Below are positions 51,708 to 60,358 of a DNA stretch of 64,000 bases, one piece after another. The DNA lies in assembly GCF_003058225.1 (NCBI RefSeq), contig NZ_QBUG01000014.1:114703-178702 (forward strand), read 5' to 3'. This stretch comes from Promicromonospora sp. AC04 (GTDB taxonomy: Bacteria > Actinomycetota > Actinomycetes > Actinomycetales > Cellulomonadaceae). Made by a program: the position numbers and the translations under genes. The notes beneath the pieces are model-generated. The model had not been told where the DNA came from. It saw nothing but the letters and a program-made list of their open reading frames with translations, and ran no database searches. Every line of letters begins with the position of its first letter. Position 1 is the stretch's first letter.

Positions 51708-52724
51708 ATGACAACTCCTGCCCGCCGAACCCTGCGCACTCGCAGGGCCGTCCTGGGTGCTACCGCTGCCTTTGCCGCCATGACCCTCGCCGCGTGCGGC
51801 GGGAACGTGGGCGGTGCCGCCGCCGAGGGTGCCGACTTCCCGACGGGCCCCGTGACCATCACCGTGGGTGCGGATGCCGGCGGCTCCACCGACGTGATCG
51901 CCCGCGCCGTGGCCGAGGGCATGGCCGAGGACCTCGGGGTGGCGGTGCCCGTCGTGAACCGTGCGGGGGCCAACGGTGCCGTGGCCATGGAGGAGGTTGC
52001 GGGCAAGCCCGCCGACGGGTACGAGCTGATGATCCTCAACGCCTCGCTGATCACCATCACGCCCCTGGCGGTGTCCGAGGACGAGGCGGTGGACATCGCC
52101 GACCTCGACGTGCTCAAGGGTCTCTCCCAGGACGACTACGTGCTGATCGCCAGCCCGGAGTCCGGCTTCGAGAACCTGGACGACCTCAAGGCCGCGTCCG
52201 GCGAGATCAAGTACGGCACCACCGGGGTGGGCACCGGCTCTCAGCTCGCGCAGGCGGTGCTGTTCAAGCAGGCCGAGATCGACGGCGCCGCCGTGCCGTT
52301 CGACTCCGGATCGCCCGCGCTCACCGCCGTCGTCGGCGACCAGGTGCAGGTGGCCACGGTGCAGCTCGGCGAGGCCAAGCCGCAGATCGACGCCGGGAAC
52401 GTGGTGCCGCTGCTGGCGTTCTCCGCCGAGCGCAACCAGTTCCTGCCCGACGTGCCGACCGCCGTCGAGGAGGGCTACGACGTGCCCGTCTCCCAGTACC
52501 GCGCGGTCGCCGCGCCGAAGGGCCTGCCCGAGGACGTCAAGGCCCGGCTGATCGAGTCGATCGACGCGGCCATCGCCACGGACGCCTACCAGGAGTTCAA
52601 CAAGAACAACCTCTTCACGCCGCACGAGATCTCGGGCGAAGAGGTCACCACGGAGTGGACCGAGCTCGGCGAGAAGTACCAGGCGCTCACCGAGGAGTAC
52701 GACATCAACCTCGCGGACGGCTGA
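51708..52724 (+). CDS. tctC: Tripartite tricarboxylate transporter substrate-binding lipoprotein
   Basis: This is 338 residues from ATG 51708, behind GAGGAG. A twin-arginine-like basic start and hydrophobic stretch end in the lipobox LAACGG (Cys about residue 28). The BUG/TctC fold follows: VTITVGADAGGSTDVIARAV, VPVVNRAGANGAVAMEEVAG, KYGTTGVGTGSQLA and LPDVPTAVEEGYDVPV. It captures the carboxylate outside the membrane. In context the ligand is probably glucarate, galactarate or a related diacid. Confidence 0.95.
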   Translation: MTTPARRTLRTRRAVLGATAAFAAMTLAACGGNVGGAAAEGADFPTGPVTITVGADAGGSTDVIARAVAEGMAEDLGVAVPVVNRAGANGAVAMEEVAGKPADGYELMILNASLITITPLAVSEDEAVDIADLDVLKGLSQDDYVLIASPESGFENLDDLKAASGEIKYGTTGVGTGSQLAQAVLFKQAEIDGAAVPFDSGSPALTAVVGDQVQVATVQLGEAKPQIDAGNVVPLLAFSAERNQFLPDVPTAVEEGYDVPVSQYRAVAAPKGLPEDVKARLIESIDAAIATDAYQEFNKNNLFTPHEISGEEVTTEWTELGEKYQALTEEYDINLADG

Positions 52725-52757
52725 GCGGCAGTGGGAACGGCAACCGAGGAGGCGCAC

Positions 52758-53300
52758 GTGCCGAACGGAAGTGCGGACGCGACGACCGGCGAGCCGGCGG
52801 AGGTCCCGGCCGCCGGGCCGGCCGTGGAACCGGCCGACGAGTGGGCCGAGGACGGCCAGCCGCCCGCCGGGCCGGTCGCGAACCTGGCCGCCAGCCTGGT
52901 CACGGCCGCGATCGGCGTCGCCGGCGCGGTCTCGGCGGTGGCCCTGGGCCTCGGCACGCTGACGCAGCCGGGCGCCGGCCTGTGGCCGTTGGCGATCAGC
53001 GTCGCGGTGGTGGTCCTGTCGCTCGCGCAGGTCCTGATCGGACGCCGGGGCGGCGACGGCGAGAAGTTCTCCCGGTACTCGTGGCTCTCGCTGGTCGGCC
53101 TCGTGACCCTCCTGGGGCTCGTGGCGCTGCTGCCCGTGATCGGCTTCGAGATCCCGGCCCTGCTGCTGAGCCTCGTCTGGATGAAGTTCCTCGGCGGGGA
53201 GTCCTGGCGCTCGGCCGTCCTGTACTCGGTGCTCGTCGTGGGCGTGCTCTACGGGGTCTTCGTCGGGGCGCTCGGCACCAACGTCCCGCACCTCTTCTGA
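52758..53300 (+). CDS. tctB: Tripartite tricarboxylate transporter small membrane subunit
   Basis: This is 180 residues. I choose GTG 52758 because GAGGAGG lies 5 nt before it; an in-frame GTG at 52731 has no ribosome site. After a Pro/Glu-rich N-terminal segment come four hydrophobic stretches (SLVTAAIGVAGAVSAVALGL, WPLAISVAVVVLSLAQVLIG, SLVGLVTLLGLVALLPVIGF, and the last around SVLVVGVLYGVFVG), the TctB layout. Between tctC and tctA. Confidence 0.92.
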   Translation: MPNGSADATTGEPAEVPAAGPAVEPADEWAEDGQPPAGPVANLAASLVTAAIGVAGAVSAVALGLGTLTQPGAGLWPLAISVAVVVLSLAQVLIGRRGGDGEKFSRYSWLSLVGLVTLLGLVALLPVIGFEIPALLLSLVWMKFLGGESWRSAVLYSVLVVGVLYGVFVGALGTNVPHLF

Positions 53301-53353
53301 CCGACGCTCGCTGACCGCACGCAAGCTCAGACTGCACCGCAAGGGAATCGCAC

Positions 53354-54892
53354 GTGGAATCGCTGCAGAACGTCGCCGACGGGTTCGCCGTCGTGCTGGA
53401 ACCGACGAACCTCCTGTACTGCCTCGTCGGGGTGGTCATCGGCATGCTCATCGGGGTGCTGCCGGGCCTGGGCCCGGCCGCCACCATCGCCATCCTGCTC
53501 CCGCTGACCTACGGCGTGGAGCCGGTCACCGCGATCATCATGCTCGCCGGGATCTTCTACGGCGCCCAGTACGGCGGCACCATCACGTCCGTGCTGCTCC
53601 GCCTGCCGGGCGAGGCCAGCTCGGTGGTCACGGTCCTGGACGGGCATGCGCTCGCCAGACAGGGCAAGGCGGGCACGGCGCTCGGCGTCGCCGCCGTCGG
53701 CTCGTTCATCGGTGGCACGGTCGCCATCGTCGGGCTGACCTTCCTCGCGCCGGTCGTTGCCGGCTTCGCCCTCGACTTCGGGCCGCCCGAGTACGCGGCG
53801 CTCGCGCTCCTGGGCATCCTCCTGGTCTCGACCATCGCGTCCGGCGCCAAGGTCAAGGCGCTGATCGCCGCCGCGATCGGGCTGCTCCTGGCGACCGTGG
53901 GGCGCGACGCCTTCACCGGCGCCGAACGCTTCACGTTCGACAACCTGAGCCTGGCCGACGGCATCGACTTCGTCCCCGTCGCCATGGGCCTGTTCGGCCT
54001 CGGCGAGATCCTCTACAACCTCGAGGAGCGGCACCGCGCGGTGCACCCGCCGGGCAAGGTGACCAACGTCTGGCCCTCCCGCAAGGACCTCAAGGAATCC
54101 GCGGGCGCCGTGACCCGCGGGTCGGTGCTCGGGTTCTTCCTCGGCATCCTGCCCGGCGGCGGCGCGACGATCGCCTCCATGGCGGCCTACGCCGCCGAGA
54201 AGAAGCGCGCCAAGGACCCGAGCCGGTTCGGCAAGGGTGCGATCGAGGGCGTGGCCGGGCCGGAGACGGCGAACAACGCCGCCGCGACCAGCTCGTTCAT
54301 CCCGCTGCTCACCCTCGGCATCCCCGCCAACGCCACCATGGCGCTCATGTTCGGCGCGCTCCTCATCCAGGGCATCACGCCCGGCCCCCAGCTCGTGACC
54401 GAGCACCCGGAGCTGTTCTGGGGCGTGGTCAACTCGATGTACATCGGCAACGTGCTGCTGCTGATCATGTCCATCCCGCTGGTCGGCGTCTTCGTCCGCA
54501 TCCTGCGGGTGCGGGCCGCGATCCTCGCGCCGGTCACCGCGCTGATCACGATGATCGGCGCCTACACCATCAACAACTCCGTGTTCGACGTGCTCCTGGT
54601 GGTCGTCTTCGGCGCCGTCGGCTACCTGATGAAGAAGTTCGGCTTCGAGCCCGGGCCGCTCGTGCTCGCGTTCGTGCTGGGCTCGCTCCTGGAGTCCAGC
54701 CTGCGGCGCTCGCTGCTGATGTTCGACGGGTCCGCCGTCGGCTTCTTCACCCGGCCCATCTCCGCGACGCTGCTGGTGGTCTTCGTGCTGGTGGCCGTGC
54801 TGCCGCTGGTTCGCGCCGTCCGCGACCGGCGGGCGAACCCGGTGCCGGCGAGCGACACGCCGGTCATCAACCGAGAGGAAGAGTCAGTATGA
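53354..54892 (+). CDS. tctA: Tripartite tricarboxylate transporter large permease
   Basis: This is 512 residues from GTG 53354 after AAGGGA. IGVLPGLGPAATIAILLPLT with ITSVLLRLPGEASSVVTVLD are the duplicated TctA signatures; the second repeat has FLGILPGGGATIASMAAYAA and FIPLLTLGIPANATMALMFG. About eleven or twelve TM segments. It forms the secondary transporter with TctB. The USP gene overlaps its stop by 4 bp. Confidence 0.96.
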   Translation: MESLQNVADGFAVVLEPTNLLYCLVGVVIGMLIGVLPGLGPAATIAILLPLTYGVEPVTAIIMLAGIFYGAQYGGTITSVLLRLPGEASSVVTVLDGHALARQGKAGTALGVAAVGSFIGGTVAIVGLTFLAPVVAGFALDFGPPEYAALALLGILLVSTIASGAKVKALIAAAIGLLLATVGRDAFTGAERFTFDNLSLADGIDFVPVAMGLFGLGEILYNLEERHRAVHPPGKVTNVWPSRKDLKESAGAVTRGSVLGFFLGILPGGGATIASMAAYAAEKKRAKDPSRFGKGAIEGVAGPETANNAAATSSFIPLLTLGIPANATMALMFGALLIQGITPGPQLVTEHPELFWGVVNSMYIGNVLLLIMSIPLVGVFVRILRVRAAILAPVTALITMIGAYTINNSVFDVLLVVVFGAVGYLMKKFGFEPGPLVLAFVLGSLLESSLRRSLLMFDGSAVGFFTRPISATLLVVFVLVAVLPLVRAVRDRRANPVPASDTPVINREEESV

Positions 54893-55284
54893 GCATCGTC
54901 GTCGGCTACGTTCCAACACCCGCGGGGGAGGCCGCCGTACAGGCGGCGATCACCGAGGCCGGGCTCCGGGACGAGAACCTGCTGGTCGTGAACTCGGCGC
55001 GGGAGGGCTCCCTGGTGGAGTCCACGGTCGCCGCGCCCGAGGATCTCGACCGGGTGCTCGCGCGGGCCGCGGAGGCGGGGGTGCACGCCGAGGTGGTGCG
55101 CGGTACGCACCGCGACGACTTCACCGACGAGATCCTCGACCTGGCCGACAAGCACGACGCCTCGCTGATCGTGATCGGCCTGCGCCGCCGCAGCACGGTC
55201 GGGAAGTTCATCATGGGCTCGGTGGCGCAGCGCATCCTGCTGCAGGCCGACCACCCGGTCCTGGCGGTCAAGCCCCCGCGCTGA
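54889..55284 (+). CDS. Universal stress protein
   Basis: This is a 131-residue UspA-fold protein, coupled to tctA by an ATGA overlap. IVVGYVPTPAGEAAVQAAIT begins it, and the C-terminal ATP-binding signature is GLRRRSTVGKFIMGSVAQRI with LLQADHPVLAVKP (G2xG9xS/T pattern). USP domains often accompany TctABC or DAACS transporters, suggesting a regulatory role on transport. Confidence 0.92.
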   Translation: MSIVVGYVPTPAGEAAVQAAITEAGLRDENLLVVNSAREGSLVESTVAAPEDLDRVLARAAEAGVHAEVVRGTHRDDFTDEILDLADKHDASLIVIGLRRRSTVGKFIMGSVAQRILLQADHPVLAVKPPR

Positions 55285-55290
55285 CCGATC

Positions 55291-55387
55291 GGTCCGACAC
55301 GGTCCGACACGGTCCGACCGGACGGCGTTGAGCACAGCGGTTGCTGCCGGGAACGTGCCCCGTCTGGCAGCAACTGCTGTGGTCAAC
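55291..55387. terminator. Terminator region with 10-bp tandem repeat
   Basis: GGTCCGACAC is repeated at 55291 and 55301, with a third partial copy at 55311. A long hairpin follows: 22-nt arms at 55327-55348 and 55366-55387, with two mismatches. It separates the convergent usp and gntR genes and overlaps the gntR stop. Confidence 0.75.
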
Positions 55388-56090
55388 GTGTGTTGTCGGC
55401 CCCGGACTCCGCCAGGAGCCTGCGGCGGGAGCCCGCCAGGTGGACCCGCATCGCCGCAGCGGCGGCGAGCGGGTCCTTCGACTCCAGCGCCGCGAGGACC
55501 GCGCGGTGCTCCTGCACGACGGCGGTGAAGCGGCCGTCGTCGTGCGCCTCGGCCTCCGGCCGGTCGAGCCGGCCGCGCGGCATGGCGATCATCTGGGGCC
55601 CGAGCCGGTCCAATGCCTCCAGCAGGAACCTGTTCCCCGCGGCCTCGGCCACGAGCCGGTGGAAGGCGAAGTCGTGCTGCATCGCCGTGGCCGGGTGCCC
55701 GTCGGACGACGCCAGGTCGTCGAGGCGGTCGGCCAGCGCCGCGAGCTGGGCCGTTGTGCGCCGGGTCGCGGCGAGGGCGGCGGCCTCGGACTCCAGGGCC
55801 AGGCGGTACTCCACCAGGGCGAGCCGGTCGGTCAGCGACCGGGCCAGCGGCGGGGCGCCGTCGGCGTCGTCGGCCGGCGGGGTCAGGGCGTAGCTGCCGC
55901 TGCCCCGCCGGGTGTGCACCAGGCCCTCCAGGTTCAGCCGGGCGATCGCCTCGCGGACCACCGTCCGGCTGACCTGGTGCTCGATGGCCAGCCGCGGCTC
56001 GCTGGGCAGCTTCTCGCCCGGTGCGATGTCGCCGTTGACGATGCGGGTCCGCAGCGACTCGACCAGGGTGCCGCTCAGGGTCTGGGCCAT
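55383..56090 (-). CDS. GntR/FadR family transcriptional regulator
   Basis: This is a 235-residue protein. The winged helix (VESLRTRIVNGDIAPGEKLP, SEPRLAIEHQVSRTVVREAI, ARLNLEGLVHTRRGSGSYAL) is followed by an all-helical FCD domain (LVEYRLALESEAAALAATRR, HDFAFHRLVAEAAGNRFLLE) with metal-ligand His and Asp positions. It is 15 bp downstream of the dehydratase gene on the same strand. It probably controls that gene by binding the palindrome at 57274. Confidence 0.94.
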   Translation of the reverse strand: MAQTLSGTLVESLRTRIVNGDIAPGEKLPSEPRLAIEHQVSRTVVREAIARLNLEGLVHTRRGSGSYALTPPADDADGAPPLARSLTDRLALVEYRLALESEAAALAATRRTTAQLAALADRLDDLASSDGHPATAMQHDFAFHRLVAEAAGNRFLLEALDRLGPQMIAMPRGRLDRPEAEAHDDGRFTAVVQEHRAVLAALESKDPLAAAAAMRVHLAGSRRRLLAESGADNTR

Positions 56091-56105
56091 GTGCTCATGC
56101 TTCCA

Positions 56106-57239
56106 TCAGAGCGGCCCGAACACCGCGCTGTCGGTGGTCCAGGCGCGCGCCTGCTCGCTGAAGGTGACGCCGAGGCCCGGGCGGTCCGGGACGAGCATGC
56201 GGCCGTCCTTGGTCTCCAGGCGCTCGTTGAACAGCGGGTCGAGCCAGTCGAAGTGCTCCACCCAGGGCTCGCGCGGGTAGGTGGCGGCCAGGTGCAGGTG
56301 GATCTCCATCGCGAAGTGCGGCGCGAGGTCCAGCCCGGCCTGGTCGGCGAGCGTGAGCAGGCGCAGGAACTGCGTGATGCCGCCGACGCGCGGGGCGTCC
56401 GGCTGGATGATGTCGCAGGCGCGGGTCGCGATGAGGCGCTCGTGCTCGGCCACCGAGGCGAGCATCTCGCCGGTGGCGATGGGCGTGTCCAGGGCGGCGG
56501 CCAGCGCCGCGTGGCCCTCGGCGTCGTAGGCGTCCAGCGGCTCCTCGATCCAGACGAGGTCGTACTGCTCCAGGCGTCGGCCCATGCGCAGGGCGGTGCC
56601 GCGGTCCCACTGCTGGTTGGCGTCGACCATGAGGGGCACGTCGGGGCCGATGTGCTCGCGGACGGCGGCGACGCGGGCGAGGTCCGTGCGGCCGTCCGGC
56701 AGGCCGACCTTGATCTTGATGCCGCCGATGCCCTCGGCGATCGACCGGCTCGCGCGCTCCTTGACCTCCTCGATGCTCGCGTTCAGGAAGCCGCCGGAGG
56801 TGTTGTAGGTGCGCACGGAGTCGCGGTGCGCGCCGAGCAGCTTGGCCAGCGGCAGGCCGGCGCGCTTGGCCTTGAGGTCGTACAGGGCGATGTCGATCGC
56901 GGCCAGCGCCTGGGTCGCGACGCCGGAGCGTCCCACCGACGCACCCGCCCACAGCAGCTTCGTGTAGAGCTTGGCGATGTCGTTGGGGTCCTCGCCGACG
57001 GCGGTCTGCGCCACCTCCTTCGCATGCGCGTACTGGGCGGGGCCGCCGGCGCGCTTGGAGTAGGAGAAGCCGAGGCCCTCGAACCCCTGCTCGGTGGTGA
57101 TCTCCGCGAACAGGAAGACGACCTCGGTCATCGGCTTCTGCCGGCCGGTGAAGACCTTGGCGTCGGAGATGGGGGTGGCCAGCGGGAGCGTGACGGTCGA
57201 GAGCTTCACGGTCCGGATGGCGTCGGGCTGGTACGACAT
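56106..57239 (-). CDS. L-talarate/galactarate dehydratase-like enolase-superfamily enzyme
   Basis: This is 377 residues from ATG 57239 after AAGGAG. The mandelate-racemase subgroup is shown by EGIGGIKIKVGLPDG (Lys-x-Lys), PLMVDANQQWDRGTA (Asp, Asn), WIEEPLDAYD (Glu), ATGEMLASVAEHERLI (Glu) and LAPHFAMEIHLHLAATYP (His). TYNTSGGFLNASIEEVKE is typical of the TalrD/GalrD group, which dehydrates galactarate or epimerises and dehydrates L-talarate. This feeds the same 5-dehydro-4-deoxyglucarate pool as GudD. Exact substrate is inferred. Confidence 0.88.
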   Translation of the reverse strand: MSYQPDAIRTVKLSTVTLPLATPISDAKVFTGRQKPMTEVVFLFAEITTEQGFEGLGFSYSKRAGGPAQYAHAKEVAQTAVGEDPNDIAKLYTKLLWAGASVGRSGVATQALAAIDIALYDLKAKRAGLPLAKLLGAHRDSVRTYNTSGGFLNASIEEVKERASRSIAEGIGGIKIKVGLPDGRTDLARVAAVREHIGPDVPLMVDANQQWDRGTALRMGRRLEQYDLVWIEEPLDAYDAEGHAALAAALDTPIATGEMLASVAEHERLIATRACDIIQPDAPRVGGITQFLRLLTLADQAGLDLAPHFAMEIHLHLAATYPREPWVEHFDWLDPLFNERLETKDGRMLVPDRPGLGVTFSEQARAWTTDSAVFGPL

Positions 57240-57273
57240 GGCGCTCCTTTGCGGCGGGGATGTGCGGTGCTGA

Positions 57274-57298
57274 TCATACAAGTGGCGAACCTGTATGA
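57274..57298. promoter_or_regulatory. GntR operator candidate
   Basis: TCATACA (57274-57280) and TGTATGA (57292-57298) form a perfect interrupted palindrome 35 bp upstream of the dehydratase start on the minus strand, in the gap shared with the divergent epimerase-like gene. Confidence 0.65.
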
Positions 57299-57363
57299 CT
57301 AATACACCGACGGCCGGACCGGGGTGGTCTCTGGGCGCCGCTCCCAGGTGGCACCCTGAGCCC

Positions 57364-58314
57364 ATGACCTCCCATCTCGTCCTCGGCGCCGGACCTGTCG
57401 GCACCGCGCTCGCACTCCGGCTGGCACAGGCCGGCCGCACCGTCGCAGTGGTCACCCGCTCGGGCGGCGGTCCGGAGGGCCGGCGCGTCAAGCGGATCGC
57501 CCTGGACGCGACGGACGCCGGGGCGCTCGCGGAGGCCGCCCGCGGCGCGCGCGTGCTGTACAACTGCGCGAGCCCTGGCCCGTACCCGACATGGGAGCAG
57601 GGGTGGCCTCCGCTGGCGGCAGCGGCGCTGCACGCGGCCGAGGTCTCCGGCGCGGTGCTCGTGACGATGAGCAACCTCTACGGCTACGGCCCGGTGCGGG
57701 GCCCGATGACCCGGGGCCTCCCGCTCACGCCGTCGGACCACAAGGGCCAGCTCCGGGCGCGGATGTGGCAGGAGGCGCTCGCCGCGCACCGTGCCGGGCG
57801 GGTGCGGGTCACGGAGGCGCGCGCGTCCGACTACATCGGGCCGTCCGTCCCCGCCGCGCACGGCCTGCTGCCGATGTACGCGGCGGCGACGCTCGCCGGG
57901 AAGCCGGCCGCCGTCATGGCGGACCCGGACCAGCCGCACACCTGGACGGCCGTCGACGACGTCGTCTCGACCCTCATCGCCCTCGGCGCCGACGACCGGG
58001 CCTGGGGCTCGCCGTGGCTCGTGCCGTCGAACCCGCCCGCGACCGTCCGCGAGGTGCTGCGTGAGCTGGGCGCGCGCGCCGGGACGGGCGAGCCCCGGCT
58101 GCGCCGGGTGCCGCGCTTCGTGCTGCGCGCCGGGAGCATCGCGTCGCCGCTCCTGCGGGAGGCGCTGGGCGTGCTGTACCAGTTCGACCGGCCGTTCGTC
58201 GCGGACACGGCCGAGACCAGCAACGTGCTCGGCGTCCAGCCGACGCCGTGGACGGAGGTCCTGGACGCGACGGCGCCCGCCTGGCGCGACCGGGCGACGG
58301 CGTCCCGCGGCTGA
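57364..58314 (+). CDS. NAD(P)-dependent epimerase/dehydratase-like protein
   Basis: This is 316 residues from ATG 57364. SHLVLGAGPVGTALALRLAQ is a GxGxxG Rossmann start of the extended SDR type (GAGPVG rather than GxxGxxG). VSGAVLVTMSNLYGYGPV contributes a tyrosine region, and the YxxxK is not clear (DHKGQLRARMWQ in the expected place). ARASDYIGPSVP and TWTAVDDVVSTLIALGAD are usual in NAD-dependent epimerases. It is divergent to the galactarate-type dehydratase; involvement in sugar acid metabolism is possible only by position. Confidence 0.82.
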   Translation: MTSHLVLGAGPVGTALALRLAQAGRTVAVVTRSGGGPEGRRVKRIALDATDAGALAEAARGARVLYNCASPGPYPTWEQGWPPLAAAALHAAEVSGAVLVTMSNLYGYGPVRGPMTRGLPLTPSDHKGQLRARMWQEALAAHRAGRVRVTEARASDYIGPSVPAAHGLLPMYAAATLAGKPAAVMADPDQPHTWTAVDDVVSTLIALGADDRAWGSPWLVPSNPPATVREVLRELGARAGTGEPRLRRVPRFVLRAGSIASPLLREALGVLYQFDRPFVADTAETSNVLGVQPTPWTEVLDATAPAWRDRATASRG

Positions 58315-58336
58315 GGCCGGGGGCCTCCCGGGAGAT

Positions 58337-58915
58337 CTAGCGCGGCAGGGTGACCTGCTCGAGCCTGGCCCGGAGGATGTCGAGGGTCTCCGCGGCCTCG
58401 TCCCGCACAAGAGCGTCGTCGTCGTGCAGGCTCACGTGTTCCAGGAGCACTTCGAGCTCGGGCCAGTCCATGATCGAGGCGGCCAGCAGGGCGGTCCGCC
58501 GCACCATCGGCTCCGGATCGGCCAGCGCACGGCGCAGCAGGGCGAGCGAGTCGGCGTCGAACGGCTGGCCGACGCACTGGATTCCCAGCATGCGGAGCGC
58601 CTTCATGAGCGCGTCGCTGCCTTGCGAGCCCGCCTCGGTCAGGGATGTGACGGTGTGCAGAGGGAGCTCGGCGCGCAGCGACGCGACCATCCGCTCCGCG
58701 TCGGGGCCCTCGACCGCCAGGTAGCTCACCTTGAAGAGGTCGTCCTCGACCCAGTGGATGCCGGCTTCCAGGTCGGCCGGAACCCAGATCTGCTCGAAGG
58801 GCTCGCCGTCCTGCGCACCGGCGTCGACCAGGGTCCAGCCGTTCCGCGATGCGTGGAGCTCGATCCCCTCGCGTCCGAGAGATTCCTGAGGAACCAGTCG
58901 AGTGAGGCCTGCCAT
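58337..58915 (-). CDS. HEAT-repeat-like protein
   Basis: This is 192 residues from ATG 58915. The N-terminal half (LHASRNGWTLVDAGAQDGEP, IWVPADLEAGIHWVEDDLFK, SYLAVEGPDAERMVASLRAE) looks like a small alpha/beta domain. The C-terminal 80 residues are helical repeats (SLALLRRALADPEPMVRRTA, LLAASIMDWPELEVLLEHVS, ALVRDEAAETLDILRARLEQ) of HEAT/PBS type. Probably a protein-protein interaction adaptor, or an immunity-like protein. No partner is obvious. Confidence 0.75.
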   Translation of the reverse strand: MAGLTRLVPQESLGREGIELHASRNGWTLVDAGAQDGEPFEQIWVPADLEAGIHWVEDDLFKVSYLAVEGPDAERMVASLRAELPLHTVTSLTEAGSQGSDALMKALRMLGIQCVGQPFDADSLALLRRALADPEPMVRRTALLAASIMDWPELEVLLEHVSLHDDDALVRDEAAETLDILRARLEQVTLPR

Positions 58916-58993
58916 GTTGATGTCTCCAGTCGTCGGCAGCGTTTGTCGTGGTGCGTGATCATGCCAGGGAGCGAGCTCCCGCGATGGTGATAG

Positions 58994-59011
58994 CATCGCC
59001 GCATGGCGATG
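58994..59011. promoter_or_regulatory. ArsR-type operator over the start codon
   Basis: CATCGCC and GGCGATG are perfect 7-bp arms around GCAT, and the ArsR gene's ATG at 59003 lies within the palindrome. Repressor binding here would block transcription of its own operon; the same sequence can also hide the start codon in an RNA hairpin. Confidence 0.65.
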
Positions 59012-59407
59012 ACAGAGGTGAGAAGCGATGTTGCCCTCGGAGAGCCCGAGGCGATGGCGGTGGCCGCGTGCCTGTTCCACGGGTTCTCGGACCCGTCGCG
59101 GCTGGCGATCCTGCAGCACCTGGCCCTCGGCGAGCACCGCGTCGTGGACCTGACCGGGCACCTGGGGCTCGCGCAGTCGACGGTGTCGAAGCACCTGGCC
59201 TGCCTGCGGGACTGCGGGCTGGTCGAGTCCCGGCCCGAGGGCCGGGCGTCGGTGTTCTCGCTGTCCCACCCGGAGGCGACGCTGGCGGTCCTGGCGTCCG
59301 CCGAGCGGCTCCTGGCGCTGACCGGCGACGCGGTGGCGCTGTGCCCGGTGTACGGCGTCGACGGTTCCGCGGCGCACCCGTCGACGGCGGACGGGGCGGC
59401 GTCGTGA
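59003..59407 (+). CDS. ArsR/SmtB family metal-responsive repressor (CmtR-like)
   Basis: This is a 134-residue protein. The winged helix is CLFHGFSDPSRLAILQHLAL, VVDLTGHLGLAQSTVSKHLA, CLRDCGLVESRPEGRASVFS. The cysteines in the recognition helix (HLACLRDCG) and ALCPVYG in the C-terminal tail match the CmtR metal site (Cys57, Cys61, Cys102 in the Mycobacterium protein), which senses Cd(II)/Pb(II). It overlaps the CDF gene (GTGA), the expected target. Confidence 0.92.
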   Translation: MAMTEVRSDVALGEPEAMAVAACLFHGFSDPSRLAILQHLALGEHRVVDLTGHLGLAQSTVSKHLACLRDCGLVESRPEGRASVFSLSHPEATLAVLASAERLLALTGDAVALCPVYGVDGSAAHPSTADGAAS

Positions 59408-60324
59408 GCCATGACCACGACCACGGCGCCCATGGCGCGCCGGGCGGACGGCGGCGGCTCGCGGTCGCGTTCGGGATCACGGCGGGGGTCTTCGTGGCCC
59501 AGGCCGTCGGCGCCCTGCTCACGGGCAGCCTTGCGCTGCTGGTCGACACCGCGCACATGCTCACCGACGTGGCGGGCCTCGCCATCGCGCTGGGCGCCGC
59601 GTCGCTCGCGCTGCGTCCGCCGTCGCCGCGCCGGACCTGGGGGTTCCGCCGGGCCGAGGTCCTGGCCGCGCTGGCGCAGGCCGCGGTGCTGCTCGCCGTG
59701 GGCGTGTACGCCCTGGTCGAGGGGGTCAGCCGTCTGATCGAGCCCCCTCAGGCGTCCGGGCCGGGCCTGCTGGTCTTCGGCATCGTCGGCCTGGTGGGCA
59801 ACGTGGTGGCGCTGCTCGTGCTGGCGGGCGGCAGGTCGGCGTCGCTCAACCTGCGCGCCGCGTTCCTGGAGGTGGTGAACGACGCGCTCGGGTCGATGGC
59901 GGTGATCGTGGCCGCGATCGTGATCGCGACCACCGGCTGGCAGCGCGCCGACGCCGTCGCCGGGCTGGTCATCGCCGTCCTGATCCTGCCGCGGGCGGTT
60001 CGGCTCCTGGCCGACTCGGCGAGCGTGCTGCTGGAGTCCACCCCGCCCGGCATGGACCTCGACGAGGTCCGGGCCCGGCTGCTGGAGGTGGAGAACGTCG
60101 AGGAGGTCCACGACCTGCACGCCTCCCTGGTCGCCACCGGCCTGCCGACCATCAGCGCGCACGTGGTGGTGCGCGATGCCTGCTTCCGCGACGGGCAGGC
60201 GCCGCCGGTGCTCGACGCCCTGCAGCGGTGCGTCGCAACGCAGTTCGACGTGACCGTGGAGCACTCGACGTTCCAGCTCGAACCCGCCGAGCACGCCCGG
60301 CACGAGGCGCCGACGCACGCGTGA
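59404..60324 (+). CDS. CDF family zinc/cadmium efflux transporter
   Basis: This is 306 residues from GTG 59404, which overlaps the ArsR stop. A His-rich start (SHDHDHGAHG) is followed by six TM segments. The metal sites are LLVDTAHMLTDVAGLAIALG (His-x-x-x-Asp) and AFLEVVNDALGSMAVIVAAI (Asn-Asp, a variant of HxxxD). The cytosolic domain (VENVEEVHDLHASLVATGLP, ISAHVVVRD, VTVEHSTFQLEP) is complete. It exports Zn2+/Cd2+ under control of the adjoining CmtR-like repressor. Confidence 0.93.
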   Translation: MSHDHDHGAHGAPGGRRRLAVAFGITAGVFVAQAVGALLTGSLALLVDTAHMLTDVAGLAIALGAASLALRPPSPRRTWGFRRAEVLAALAQAAVLLAVGVYALVEGVSRLIEPPQASGPGLLVFGIVGLVGNVVALLVLAGGRSASLNLRAAFLEVVNDALGSMAVIVAAIVIATTGWQRADAVAGLVIAVLILPRAVRLLADSASVLLESTPPGMDLDEVRARLLEVENVEEVHDLHASLVATGLPTISAHVVVRDACFRDGQAPPVLDALQRCVATQFDVTVEHSTFQLEPAEHARHEAPTHA

Positions 60325-60358
60325 CGTGGACGACGGCGGACGGGCGTGCCGTCGCCGG

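Noticed and set aside
55341..57302. A 653-codon frame on the plus strand across gntR and the dehydratase gene
   Set aside because: Both genes on the minus strand have full sets of family motifs; the plus frame has none.
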